The position numbers and the translations under genes were made by a program. Below, one piece after another: positions 12,744 to 23,107 of a DNA stretch of 64,000 nt (its first letter is position 1; every line of letters begins with the position of its first letter). The DNA comes from Phialocephala subalpina (lineage: Eukaryota; Ascomycota; Leotiomycetes; Helotiales; Mollisiaceae), in the NCBI GenBank assembly GCA_900073065.1, contig FJOG01000015.1, positions 196,005-260,004 on the forward strand, read 5' to 3'. The notes beneath the pieces were generated by a model, which saw nothing but the letters and a program-made list of their open reading frames with translations, ran no database searches and was not told the DNA's origin.

Positions 12744-13268
12744 TCATCGCGAAAGGGGGAACGATTCTGATTGGCAAGCGAGAACGTCAAAAATCGCGAG
12801 GCTGGGAACGACAACGCGACGCGACTTGAACGCGTTGAACACGTCGGAGGAAATGTACTGATCGTTCAGCCTTTCATTTGCAGCCTTGGCGATGATTTGA
12901 AGGTGTTTGATATCGTTCAGGTGATGGCAGCTATCGAGAGGACGACCAAAGGATGTCCAGCCCCTGACTTTCGCGAGCCAGGAAGCTGTCGGTTTCGCGC
13001 TTGATGGACTGAGGCAGCATTTTCCTGAGAGACAAGTGCTCACAACCAGAAGAGAGTGAGGGTGGCCAAGAAGCCTTTCAATTTTCTCAAGGCAATTTCG
13101 AAGTTCGTTTTCATAAAAGGTGGAAACTGGGATTGAAGACGAGGGAGAAAATGTCGCATGCTTAGCCTTGAAAGTTAGGACTCGCACATCAGCATCTGGG
13201 GCCTCAGGCTTCAAACCCTTAGCGATCAAGCCCCTATTCCTCACTTCAACAACACTAATCATGGACAT
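12744..13268 (-). CDS. Hypothetical protein, 174 residues
   Basis: A single open frame starts at ATG 13268 (MSMISVVEVRNRGLIAKG) and runs 174 codons. I recognise no domain, signal peptide or membrane segment. It is supported only by its length and mixed amino-acid composition; it could be chance. It lies between the F-box gene and a small membrane-protein gene, neither of which suggests a shared role. Confidence 0.25.
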   Translation of the reverse strand: MSMISVVEVRNRGLIAKGLKPEAPDADVRVLTFKAKHATFSPSSSIPVSTFYENELRNCLEKIERLLGHPHSLLVVSTCLSGKCCLSPSSAKPTASWLAKVRGWTSFGRPLDSCHHLNDIKHLQIIAKAANERLNDQYISSDVFNAFKSRRVVVPSLAIFDVLACQSESFPLSR

Positions 13269-13650
13269 TCGCCTTCGAAAAAACTTCGACGAAATACTAC
13301 ACTAATAGAATTGCTCTTCTAGGATATCTTCGTTGATACTAAGGGTAAGAAAGGCAAGTATTTGTTCATGGTTTCCAGTATCCCTTCTAAGATTTACCCT
13401 ACGTGGAAGTGGCGTCGCACCCCATGTCTTGTGGCGTAAAATGAGGCCTCACGTCACGGGGTGCGGGATGAAGACGTCTTATCCGCGAGGCTCGCCATCA
13501 CCCCACCGCTTCTCAAGAACGGCTTCGATCGATAGCAGTTCTGCTTGAGATTCGAATGAAGCCAGTCCGACCTGAAGAGGAGTCTTTTTTGACCTAGGAG
13601 CATCAACTTAGCAACGCTTAGCAGGCGTTTCACCTAGCCTTATTTACGAG

Positions 13651-14127
13651 ATGTCGTCTGATGGCAATGCGATTTCCAGCTTTGCTAATAATGCTTTCCA
13701 TCCACTGTATCCCCGAAGTTCCGGATTAAGCCATAGAGCAACCATAACCGTCGTCGTGTTGTGTTCTGTCTTTGGTTTCCTCCTTTTCATGTTTCTTTGG
13801 TTATGCTGCTGCATTCGATCCCGCCGGAGGGCGTCTGCTAGCTACAGCCCACACGAGCTTGCTGAAGAAGGATCCGAGTTTACTGGATCAAGCTTCGGGC
13901 CCCAATCATCCCCTAGAGCAAGCTTCAGGCCAAATCAACTATGGACTCCCACCCAGGCTGAGCGAGATCTTGAGTATGTAGCAAGTCAAGGTTACCAAGG
14001 ATGGGCAATCGGAAGAGATATCCTAAGATCAGAGCAGAACCTTACAGCGACCGAGCTAGTCACTGAGCCTCCACGTAGGGTATCAGAAGGTACTGAAAAA
14101 GTCTTCACAGCAGAAGTATACGTCTAA
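13651..14127 (+). CDS. Small single-pass membrane protein
   Basis: This 158-residue frame begins at ATG 13651. A short Ser/Asn-rich N-terminus precedes one hydrophobic helix at about residues 30-53 (ATITVVVLCSVFGFLLFMFL), followed by CCC and a basic stop-transfer cluster RSRRR. That predicts an outside N-terminus and a cytosolic tail of about 100 residues with many Ser, Pro and Glu. There is no cleavable signal peptide. This layout is common in small unnamed ascomycete membrane proteins; no function can be given. A second open stretch begins four bases after the stop, so the 3' end may be more complex. Confidence 0.6.
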   Translation: MSSDGNAISSFANNAFHPLYPRSSGLSHRATITVVVLCSVFGFLLFMFLWLCCCIRSRRRASASYSPHELAEEGSEFTGSSFGPQSSPRASFRPNQLWTPTQAERDLEYVASQGYQGWAIGRDILRSEQNLTATELVTEPPRRVSEGTEKVFTAEVYV

Positions 14128-14131
14128 TAGA

Positions 14132-14569
14132 ATGCTAGCCTCCCCTTCATCGTCCCTCTTGCCTGCTCCTCAGTTTCCCTTGCCAATGTCAATCCGAGAA
14201 CCACCACAGTCGTCTATACCCAACGAAGAACAGCCCACACTCCCTTCAGCCACCTTTACGCAACCTCCAGCACTCACATGCTGCAACAACACTTTCCGCA
14301 CACGAGCCGAATACAAGTATGCTCCCTTGCCCCTCAAAGTTACCCCACCATCTGACCCCTTGATAGCCGACATCGAAGATACCACGACAAACCAGAGACT
14401 TGTCCACATTGTCAAAGAAGCTTTGGGACAACGAGAGATGTTGATCGCCATGTCAATCAGGTACACCAAATGGCAAAGGTCTGGTTTTGTTTGGAAGCTA
14501 CTTGCAAGCATTCTCGAGCGTCCGGAGGAAAGGGCTTCCCACGAAAGGACAACTGGCGAAGGCATATGA
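14132..14569 (+). other. Open frame just downstream of the membrane-protein gene
   Basis: This 145-codon frame begins at ATG 14132, four bases after the preceding stop. The first half is Pro/Ser-rich; the second contains helical, protein-like sequence (NQRLVHIVKEALGQREMLIA). It might be a spliced 3' part of the preceding gene or chance coding potential. I recognise no family, and an overlapping minus-strand frame of similar length weakens the case. Confidence 0.2.
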
Positions 14570-14795
14570 GGGACGCACATGGTGTCGAAGCCAACTAAAG
14601 ATGCAAGCCGGAAGCTACGCGTGGGCCTTGAAGCATTTCCACGCCATCCTTGAAGGATCCCCCATCGTCTTTCGATATATTCCATGAGTCGAGTCGATGC
14701 TTTGGCCCTCAAGCCATGAGCCACTGATGGAAGCTAAACGCGCGATCATTACCATCAATCTGTCTTTTCAATCTTTCGCCTCTGATATCCAGCTT

Positions 14796-15045
14796 CTAGC
14801 AAGCTCTTCGAAAGCGATTATATGCCCTTAGTTCTTGCAACCTGTAGAACCCAAACTCCATGCATTGGATTGTAATTCGACCAAATTTCTGGCAGACATT
14901 GGAGCATCTCGTATGCTCTGGGTGCCATCGGTGTACGTTGCAGCGTTTCACTCCCCCTATCGAGTATTTGTCCATCATCTGGAATACCTGGGGCCATCGA
15001 AAGTCATGCCTTCGTCGCAGGCCATTAGATAGGGAGGCGTTGAGA
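14796..15045 (-). pseudogene. 2EXR-type C-terminal fragment, copy 1
   Basis: Read on the minus strand, this segment gives a tail with FQMMDKYS, then W-H-x5-R-C-x3-C-x2-FG-x-I-x-IQ. The same tail is found at 16.6, 16.8-17.1 and 17.6-17.9 kb, and, more diverged, in the intact 2EXR gene at 24.1 kb. Upstream a basic segment (SNGLRRRHDF) still aligns with copy 4, but the N-terminal 2EXR core and a start context are missing. It is best read as a truncated duplicate. Confidence 0.6.
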
Positions 15046-15199
15046 TCGGTATTAGTAACGGTAAAAATCTCTTCAACTCGAGGACAAATCTTGAGCGTAC
15101 CCCTTGTTACATGGTCATAACCACTATTATCCCATTAGCCAGAGCCAGTGATATTCAAGGACACTATTAGTCTCTTGATGGGCTGAAAGAGTCTGGTCG

Positions 15200-16020
15200 T
15201 AGATCCAATGTTAACGTCGAAATATATCAAGTAGGATTAGAAGGATCGAATCGCAAGCAAATATGTCTGTTTCATAGTCGACCAGACTCCGGCGCGATAT
15301 TATCGACCCGTACCGTGACCAGCTTGATTAGGTTAATTAATCTTAGAGACCCTAATAATTGATTTACTTAGTTTTGGGTCGATGCTTAAGTAAATAACTA
15401 ATTAATCGGATCATATGGCCGTAAAAATGTAAATCCAGGCCGAAGCCAATCAGATCTCTAGGTTTAGGATTAAGCGAAGTAAGGTTATATCCCGCACTCT
15501 TACTTTGTGAAATCATTGCTACATCAGATTATCACTAATATCATCAAAATCGTTAATATCTACTCTCTACGAATCCAATATATTTCGATAACCTCAAATA
15601 ACGTTCTCTAGTCTTCCTAAAAGAGAGATATAACCCCGAGAGCGCCTTTAAACCTCCCTAAAGCGAAATCGTGCTCCTGCTATCAAAATGTCTATCAAGC
15701 ACGTGATCTTTGGCGCTAGTTTCAGAAGAAAAAACTCTGATTCTGAGCTTTTGTAGAATGCAACTTTCTCTGATCCATTCTACCCTACCCTAAAGTGCTC
15801 TTGCAATACCTACCGCCTCGGACGAGAATATACTAACTCTCCCTCCTAGCATATAGCCTAAGAAGAAGGCACCTATCCTCGATATCTACGATACAAGCGA
15901 TATTACCGAAGTATCAATCAATATCGCCAATTTATATCGCAAATTTGACGTTTAATCGATAAATATATCGAGAAAAAGTGCTTAAGTATTACTAATTAAA
16001 CGTTAACCCCGCCGAAGTCC
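15200..16020. repeat. RIP-like AT-rich repeat remnant
   Basis: The segment is AT-rich with many TTAATTAA-, TTAAGTAAAT- and ATATCG-like words, retained CpG and dense stops in all frames. It resembles the 5' block of the window, though CpA depletion is milder. No element family is recognisable. It separates 2EXR copy 1 from copies 2-4. Confidence 0.5.
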
Positions 16021-16550
16021 GTAGTCGACAAAACATCCCCCTTTTGGCAATTTCCCCTAGTAATTGCCATGGAATCCCCCAGCATTGATCTGTTTACGTT
16101 TCTCTTTCTAGTTATATATTCGTTCGTATCGCTTGAGTGCTGCAGTTCGCGCGTCAGAACAAGTGTGAGGTAAAGGAGGTACTTTACTTCGAAACTTGCC
16201 GTCCTCATTAAGTCTAATCTCAATCATCTAGGGCTCATTGCTAGCAACGGCAAACTCCCAGATAAGAAGCTTAATTTCAGACGGAAACTCTGAGAACTTC
16301 CCAAATTCCGATGCCGACGACTTTCGAAAAAATTTCTTAGCAGACTGAAGACGCATATTGTCAAGAATCTTCTCGCGGTATTTGAAATTTGAATAACAGT
16401 AATTTTAAAAATGCTGTGCGAAATGTGCCCAAGACGTTGTATATGCGCTAAAAACTGTGAGACAAACGCTAAGCCTCATTGGTACCTAGGCGGGAAGGAT
16501 TTGAGCACGCCATTTGGTACCCAGAGTTCGAAAATGAGCTAGAAGGAACC

Positions 16551-16782
16551 CTAAGATGGAAGTGGATCCGAATCGCGATACACTTGAGTTATCTGGCAGC
16601 CAAATCCTACAGTTACCATTTGCCACGAGTACTCTCTAGCAATGCATATGAAATCATCCAATATTTCAACCCCAAGATCCAGACATTGCTTGAAACTCAA
16701 CCCCTGGATGAATAGATTCTCAAATGTCCCACAGTTTTGGGACATCGTATTCCTATGTTATGCCATCGCTGCTTATTGCACC
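16551..16782 (-). pseudogene. 2EXR-type C-terminal fragment, copy 2, frameshifted
   Basis: The minus strand reads WHNIGIRCPK in one frame up to about 16735, then C-G-T-F-E-N-L-F-I-Q-G-L-S-F in the next frame. Together they give the W-H-x5-C-x3-C-x2-F...IQ signature of the neighbouring copies, but one base is missing between the two cysteines. The copy is therefore broken even though a 64-codon open stretch remains. Confidence 0.55.
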
Positions 16783-16789
16783 TTTCCTC

Positions 16790-17104
16790 TCATGGCTTCC
16801 AATTGACTTTCGCCTCAAGATAGCTCTGAGAAAGAATCCCTCTAATGGTTAGCTTTCCAAAGCTGCGGCACTTTTTCGAGCATTTACTATCCCGACTATG
16901 CCAATAATCCTTATTACCTTTGCTCATCCTAGCCATTCCATACTTGTCCATCATTTGGAGAAAGTCATAAATTGGAATCGCGTTGGGCGAAGGTGAAATG
17001 TTATTTAGATCACTCTCAACAAATTTGAGCTGGGTTTCAGGTTGTTTGAAAGTCTTGCGATCATAGGTCAGTGTTCGGAGTGGAGTGGAATGTTGATAAG
17101 TCAA
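16790..17104 (-). pseudogene. 2EXR-type C-terminal fragment, copy 3
   Basis: A 104-codon frame from ATG 17104 ends in FLQMMDKYGMARMSKG, then W-H-x5-K-C-x3-C-x2-FG-x-L-x-IR. The signature matches copies 1 and 4 closely. The N-terminal half does not show the 2EXR motif. The frame is open, so a short expressed protein cannot be excluded, but the family's core domain is absent. It sits 10 bp from copy 2 on the same strand, so the two look like tandem duplicates. Confidence 0.5.
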
Positions 17105-17558
17105 GCTAACGGAAGCTAACTAACGAGATCCAACTTTTACAAGTGCTAGGAAGATTCTAGTACTCCCATGTAGGGAGATTATTTCAAGACTTTCAATCTC
17201 CTAGCGTAGCAGGGACTTTTTCGGCGCAATTCCGTATGAGAAATGACTATTCTTAACCGTGATGATGAAATCGGATGAAAGGTTACTAAATCGACGCGCC
17301 GTCCCCAATGTCCAAGCGAGTCTAATAAACCGGGAATTCCAAACCTAATACCCTTACCCATCTTGAACGTAAGCACGCATAAAGAGTCAAACAAGTCAAG
17401 TACTTGAAGTTATGATTTCTCGTGGGTTTGGGGAGGACTGAACGGGCGTCGAATCGATGTTCGCTTCATCAAAATGGACCATGGTGCTGGATAATCACAG
17501 AGAAGTCACCGTGTTGCGCAATCATGCAATCTGGACGCCACTAAACACTGATTACATT

Positions 17559-17906
17559 CTACTTCCTACCCTTAATCTCATATTTCAAATATTGTCGATA
17601 GTCAAATACCTGAATTTCCAGCTTCCCAAATGTACTACAGGTATGCGAACACCTCTTCTCATGGTGATGCCAAATGCCATGATTACATTCCCCGAGCCAA
17701 CCACTCCCATACTTGTCCATTATCTCAACGAAATCTTTGCGATTTCCAAGCTTCTTGGTGCGCCTTCTCATATTCCAACCAACGCCAGCGATTAGGAAGA
17801 TTTGACTGGGCTTGGGGCACAGCTTGGCGTAACGCACTTCCATTTCCTCGTACGTCCAGTCACGAATCAAGCCCTGATCAGAAGGCCTGCCTCGTACTGC
17901 AAACAC
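17559..17906 (-). pseudogene. 2EXR-type C-terminal fragment, copy 4, abutting a regulator relic
   Basis: This 115-codon minus-strand frame carries WTYEEMEVRYAKL, a basic stretch (NMRRRTKKLGNRKDF), VEIMDKYGSGWLGEC, then W-H-x5-R-C-x3-C-x2-FG-x-L-x-IQ. It is the best-preserved tail of the local set. The 2EXR core is missing. Its 5' end overlaps, in a different frame, the 3' end of a truncated transcription factor, so the junction looks like a rearrangement breakpoint near 17.88-17.91 kb. Confidence 0.55.
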
Positions 17907-18730
17907 CTAAGCGCTGTGGAATATGAGGATCAGTCATTTCTGGTGCTGTCCATTTGTCGACTGTAATATCGGAATCAGGAGGCAGGTAATCACACCAGGT
18001 GAGGAGGCGTTGGTCGATTCTTCGGATCTTGTCTTGCATATCCGACCATTTCTCTTTAATGGTCGCTGCGCAATATAATTGGGTGACTATCTCATGAGAG
18101 ATGATAGAAAGTTCAACCTGATAAGTGAAGTAGGTGGATGTGGTGACAGGGAGGGAAAGAGCTGGAAAGGTGTATGCTAAAGACCGAGTTGAGAATCCAA
18201 TTGGCTTTTGATAGGTGGCCGATAGCCGTCCTTTTATAGTCAGTAAACGTGAAATACAACCCCAAATGCCCTAAATACCTTTGGAACATCTGGATCCACG
18301 ACGACTAGAAGGGAACGAAGATTGAATACCCACACCGGGGTCGGGCCGTGATTCTTCATCCGGAATTGCATCTTGATCGACATTTAGAGGAAGTGGTTGA
18401 CTGTTATCCCGATCAGAAATGCAACTAGGTCTCCCTGTAAGTTCATTCAAAAGACATTCTAGAGAATATAATGACCACCAAATTCGAACACAATGCTCTC
18501 TTTTGCGTTCGGACAAAAATCTGGCTTCGCTTCTAACATGAAGGCCAAGAGTCATCGCATGTCTTATGGCAATTCCGCAGATGATCCACGTCCTATCATA
18601 TCAGCCAACATTCCGAAGCATACCTTTTAAATTGGGAAGTGACCACGAAATAAAGGTAAAGTAGGCCTAATGCGCTTCTTGTACTGACTGTGGTTGATAA
18701 TGAACTTGTAGAAGAGCTTGAAATGAACGG
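17880..18730 (-). pseudogene. Truncated fungal Zn2Cys6-type transcription factor (middle homology region only)
   Basis: Three adjacent pieces fit the fungal_trans middle homology region in order. SALGLLYLYFVVTSQFK lies at about 18.65-18.70 kb. WIICGIAIRHAMTLGLHVRSE, continuing through RIWWSLYSLECLLNELTGRPS, lies at 18.6-18.4 kb. SIISHEIVTQLY and RRIDQRLLTWCDYLPPDSD lie at 18.1-17.96 kb. No zinc cluster precedes it and the frame stops at about 17.88 kb, where 2EXR copy 4 begins. Between the first two pieces any intron would be only about 31 bp, so a deletion is possible. The family assignment is strong; loss of both ends argues for a pseudogene. Confidence 0.7.
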
Positions 18731-18749
18731 TTTCAGCCTTGTATTTGAC

Positions 18750-20733
18750 TCAAACGTCTTGACTTGCTGTGATTGGTAATAAATTGACCACGGCTGTGTC
18801 AGACTCCCGTCTAGGGTTGCCTTTGATACCGATAATACAGATTGTAAGCGAAGACAAGATATAAACCCCTAAAGCAAACGAACCGTACATGAGAATGCTA
18901 GCATATTTGTCAGCTAGAAAAATGTTGTTGGGCGTCAATTTCGGTTGGAACCACAGCACCATGAAAATGGTGGCCCAACCAAACAAAACAAACATTAAAA
19001 GAGAATGGAACATTATTTTCCACCACCACTTTTCTGGATACGAATTCATGTCTTCGAACGTCAGGCAAGTCAAGACGTAGAAACATGGCAGAAATGGCAG
19101 GAAAAATAGTATCCACCAAGAAATGTCAGTAAACGATAGTATGGCGTCGCTGCCCTTGGCCACAGATAACAGGATATAGTTGGTCAATAAAAGGACGAGG
19201 GATAGAGTCAAAGGTATGACACCAAATCGAAACCACCCCACATTGTTGTAAAAGTCTCGATTGAGTCCGGGTGTCTGAAGCTCAGTACCACCTTCATTCT
19301 CATCGTCATTTTGAGAAAGCCTAGAAGCTCTGTCGCTTGGTACAGGAGTTGGATCTTCCGGTTTAAGTTTGTCTTCTAAAAAGTTGATAAATAGCGGAAC
19401 TTCTATAGGATTTCTCCAACAGACTGACCTGATAGGAAATACCCAGACACTGCTATGAGTGGTGCAGCTAAGGATATCATTGGCATAATCTGCCCGAATC
19501 CCCACTCTTTATCACCACTTTCTGGGGTTCCACGAGCACGGAGAAGGTGAAGACTGCCCCAGATAATAGAGATAATGAGCCAGTAGACCTGCTTAAGTAT
19601 CAGTACTAGGTTATTGGACATGAATTCGATGCGGATAATTGATTGGAATTGGAATTACCTCGGATAGCATGGAGGAATATAAATCCGTCCAAAGCCGGGC
19701 GACTAAGAATATGCTGAGGGCTGGACGAAACAGCAGCGACCGCTTCAGGTTGTTCGAGTGTTGCGCACCATTTGAGAAAGTATATAACCATCGAAGCATG
19801 GCTTTGTACCATCTGCCAACAAGATCCCGAATGCGGCGTTTGGCGAATCTCGAAAGTACTTCGTGGAGCTTTACAACACGAGTCCCAAAGCTAAATAGAA
19901 GCAGTAGGATAGAAACGATCATAGAGCTATAGGACCCGCAGCTGTGACTGGGAGCATGGTTAAAATGGCATATAGCATATTCGCCAGGATATTTCAGGGA
20001 CATTTCGTTTTCATCCCATTCAAACCCCGCGGTGGGTACGATTGCTGTGACCAACATGCACAAGAACGAGAACATAGCCACCAGCCTCCAGATGCGCTCC
20101 CCACGATGGGTGAATAAGAATCGTCGCAGAAAAGTTAAAATAGACAAATGAGTGATGCTAGAGAACCATGCCAGATAGGTAAGGATTTGCCAGTGGTAGA
20201 TTGACAACCCGTAATGTAGAGACCAGTACCCACTGACAAGGATCGCAATACCGGTCACGATTTGTAGGTCGCTCATACTCAATGCACACTATTAAGACGT
20301 TAGCAATCAGATATTTCAGAGACCGCTTGCCATCGTTGACCTTTTCGAATGCAGCCTCCACCCGTGCTCGTCTCCTTTCCCTCCTCACATCGATCACTGG
20401 TCGCTGCTGCCCCTCTTTTCCCACAACACGCCAACTCAGGAAAAAGACGTCGAGAGGATTACTCTTCATCTTGCCTCTTTTTGCTTCGTTGCCATCTCCT
20501 CGAAATGGGTCGAGTGCGGGTTGGAATGCCAACACATAGTGGCCAACTATGATGGCAACCGCAAGATAAGCAGTTACCATAACACCAAGAACAACCTTTC
20601 GGTCATCATCGGCTACCTAAGGACGCGCTGGGAAATTAGATGGGTGACATACACCTATGCCTGAAATATCGTCGTATGGCTTTACATTGTGGGGATCTGG
20701 TGGTCCTCCGGTGCAGTTATATGAACAAGGCAT
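18750..20733 (-). CDS. Polytopic membrane protein of an uncharacterised fungal family (about five exons)
   Basis: Start ATG 20733 gives MPCSYNCTGGPPDP then DDISGIG, an N-terminus I associate with a conserved fungal multi-pass membrane family. Proposed exons: 20733-20653, 20595-20341, 20288-19659, 19588-19429 and about 19402-18750. The first three introns (57, 52 and 70 bp) are in phase, and the second has a TGCTAAC branch site. Hydrophobic helices include YLAVAIIVGHYVLAF, IVTGIAILVSGYW, MIVSILLLLFSF, SLVLLLTNYILLS and the C-terminal ILMYGSFALGVYILSSL. A Ser/Asp/Glu-rich loop (PVPSDRASRLSQNDDENEGG) lies before the last helices. The junction at 19428-19403 leaves only 26 bp between exons in the required phase, so that part may be wrong or damaged. 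The function is unknown; the membrane location is inferred from the helices. Confidence 0.7.
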
Positions 20734-22247
20734 TTCAAAAATGAAGACCCAAGTTCTCAAGGCAGAAAGAAGATGCCATTTACACGAAGTAATAATCGAA
20801 TCAGCAGTAACAATTGAGAGAGAGCTTTTCAAAAGAGAACAGCGGCAAAGTAAGACAGCCAAATAATTGTAAAAACGAGAAACATTAACGCCCGGAAAGA
20901 AAAATCCAGCCTTATGGAGAAGGAGAACATTTATGGAAGCTGAGACAGGGCGAAGTGCACTGCGGCTGAATTTGGATCGTCAGTAAGCCACATCATTTTG
21001 AATGCCACCACCATCATCAACATTGGCAATGCATGCAACAGGCTCTTGAGTGGCAGCCCCGCTTTACCGAGTAGCTCCTGCCCACCTATTAAGCCTGGAG
21101 ACCTCTTGCCATCTGACAAGGCTATATATACTGTTGGTAGTCAATTAGGAAGCTTCTGGTCCAATGCTCTTTTGTGTAACCACACCATCTCCCGCGATCT
21201 ACATGCAGAGAGTTGTATACCATGACTGCGAGTTGCACCAGAATGTGGCTGTGAGGTACAGAGAATGCGCAAGACCTGTTCACTAATAAGCTAAAGACGT
21301 AACTGCTAGAGACAACACTGTATGTGAGAATTTCCTTTGAACCTTGAAATGCGAAGAGACTTAGTTGAAGGGGCAAGAAGACATTCGGGGCGAACGAGTT
21401 GATCGCCCAGAAATGTATTTGTGGAATTGAGTGCCGTAATGCGGAGATCGAGCTTGAAACGGGAAAACGGTTGCTGATCTCTGGGCGTTGCAGGAGGCGC
21501 TGACTGGAGGGATGGAGGCGGTGAATCATGGGACTATCAAATTAAGCTTCAAGACTTCAAGGCAAACCGAGACTGCGGCAACAGTTCTCGACTCCTTCAA
21601 AGCCCGATAAGTATCAACCGATTCAATCTCAATTCATTGGCTCGGTATCGCGAGTCAGTCATTATAACATCGGATGTCCCCTGGAATAACAGGCGTCAGC
21701 TGAAACCATTCAGCTTGCCAGACGATGTGCAGTATACTCGGTATGCAGCTTCGAAGATCTATACGCGTCAAGATCTTGGCAACACATCCAGGCAGAAATA
21801 AGGCTACATTGATCTGTCAATTGGCTGTGAACCGTCATGGGATGACTGCTTCATGGATGCAACCAGTATCTCCACTGTGTCGAATCACGACGGTCGGAGC
21901 TGGGGATTAGAATGGAAGTCATGTTCGAGATGCAAGCGTCGTCTCGAAGGACGGACGGGAAGATGCGGCTCTGTTACACGTGATGTAAACTGCTTGTGTG
22001 AGAAGTAGGAGAGCTCCAACACCAAAAACATCACAAACAGCGAGAACGAAGTTTTGGAATTGAGCAACGAAACCACATCTAGCAGCCCTCCTTTCGGCCA
22101 GCTGAGAAGCCTGAACTTGTGCGCATTGCCCAGTGCGACACAAGCAGCATGGCGACACCATGGCCTCAAGTGGCAGCACGGCCCAACGACCTCCGCGAGC
22201 ACGCTACAGTGCCAAGTCATAAGTCTGACGCCCCCCCCCTTTTTTTT
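20734..22247. other. Intergenic DNA upstream of the membrane-protein gene, no gene seen
   Basis: Only short motif-free frames occur here. The last 17 bases before the gap are a run of nine C followed by eight T, a typical place for an assembly to stop. Confidence 0.5.
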
Positions 22248-22635
22248 NNNNNNNNNNNNNNNNNNNNNNNNNNNNNNNNNNNNNNNNNNNNNNNNNNNNN
22301 NNNNNNNNNNNNNNNNNNNNNNNNNNNNNNNNNNNNNNNNNNNNNNNNNNNNNNNNNNNNNNNNNNNNNNNNNNNNNNNNNNNNNNNNNNNNNNNNNNNN
22401 NNNNNNNNNNNNNNNNNNNNNNNNNNNNNNNNNNNNNNNNNNNNNNNNNNNNNNNNNNNNNNNNNNNNNNNNNNNNNNNNNNNNNNNNNNNNNNNNNNNN
22501 NNNNNNNNNNNNNNNNNNNNNNNNNNNNNNNNNNNNNNNNNNNNNNNNNNNNNNNNNNNNNNNNNNNNNNNNNNNNNNNNNNNNNNNNNNNNNNNNNNNN
22601 NNNNNNNNNNNNNNNNNNNNNNNNNNNNNNNNNNN
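22248..22635. other. Assembly gap (388 N)
   Basis: The sequence is N throughout. A C9T8 homopolymer run precedes it and AT-rich, transposon-associated DNA follows. Frames that appear to cross it are meaningless. Confidence 0.99.
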
Positions 22636-22639
22636 GTAC

Positions 22640-22855
22640 CCCGCACCCCATCATAATTTTAACTTACAAAAGTCCATATAACTCCACCATTTTCCGTTTG
22701 GTTTGAGATCTAATTGATTCTATTGATTCGCGCATAAATTAGCTATTTTTCGATAAAAAAAATCTCTCGAAAAAATTTAAAACTAATCTCAATATTTTAT
22801 ATATTATCTTTTTATTTTAATATAAACTTTAATTTAATTAATTACATTCAGACAT
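22640..22855. repeat. AT-rich, RIP-like DNA next to the gap
   Basis: The 200 bases after the gap are mostly A and T, with stops in all frames, and lead directly into the transposase tail. They are probably a mutated part of the same element. Confidence 0.45.
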
Positions 22856-23107
22856 ATGAATGGAGAGGCTTTCGAAGTACCGGTGCATAGGCATGAGCAC
22901 TGCAGACTGCCTACTAGGAAGGATTGTGTGGCATGCAAAGGGGGGAGGTACGGGGATAATCCTCCAAAAAGGACTGCTTTGGTCGAAATAGTAGCCAACA
23001 AAAGAAGAGAATCTACGAGGAGGACTTCCTATTGGGGCTATAGGCAGTGCAACGTTGCTTTGTGTAAGAATAGAGACTGCTTTGATAGATATCACCAAAA
23101 ACGTTGA
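22856..23107 (+). mobile_element. C-terminal zinc-ribbon tail of a piggyBac-type (DDE_Tnp_1_7) transposase
   Basis: The 83-codon frame has the Cys/His spacing of the C-terminal ribbon of fungal piggyBac-like transposases: C-x9-C-x2-C (RKDCVACKGGR), a basic KRRES segment, then YRQCNVALCKNRDCFDRYH before the stop. The DDE catalytic core would lie upstream, in the AT-rich patch and the N gap. TTAA, the piggyBac target word, occurs at about 23109 and 23252, but I could not pair terminal repeats. It is a fragment, probably inactive. Confidence 0.6.

Noticed and set aside
14170..14724. Minus-strand 184-codon frame
   Set aside because: It overlaps an equally long plus-strand frame and shows no motif; I could not choose it as real.
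20158..20340. Read-through end of exon 2 of the membrane-protein gene
   Set aside because: It reads through a 52-bp intron with a TGCTAAC branch site; the spliced form restores the family sequence (CALSMSDLQIVTG).
22054..22656. Long open frames on both strands filled with unknown residues
   Set aside because: They cross the N gap; the open frame is produced by undefined bases.
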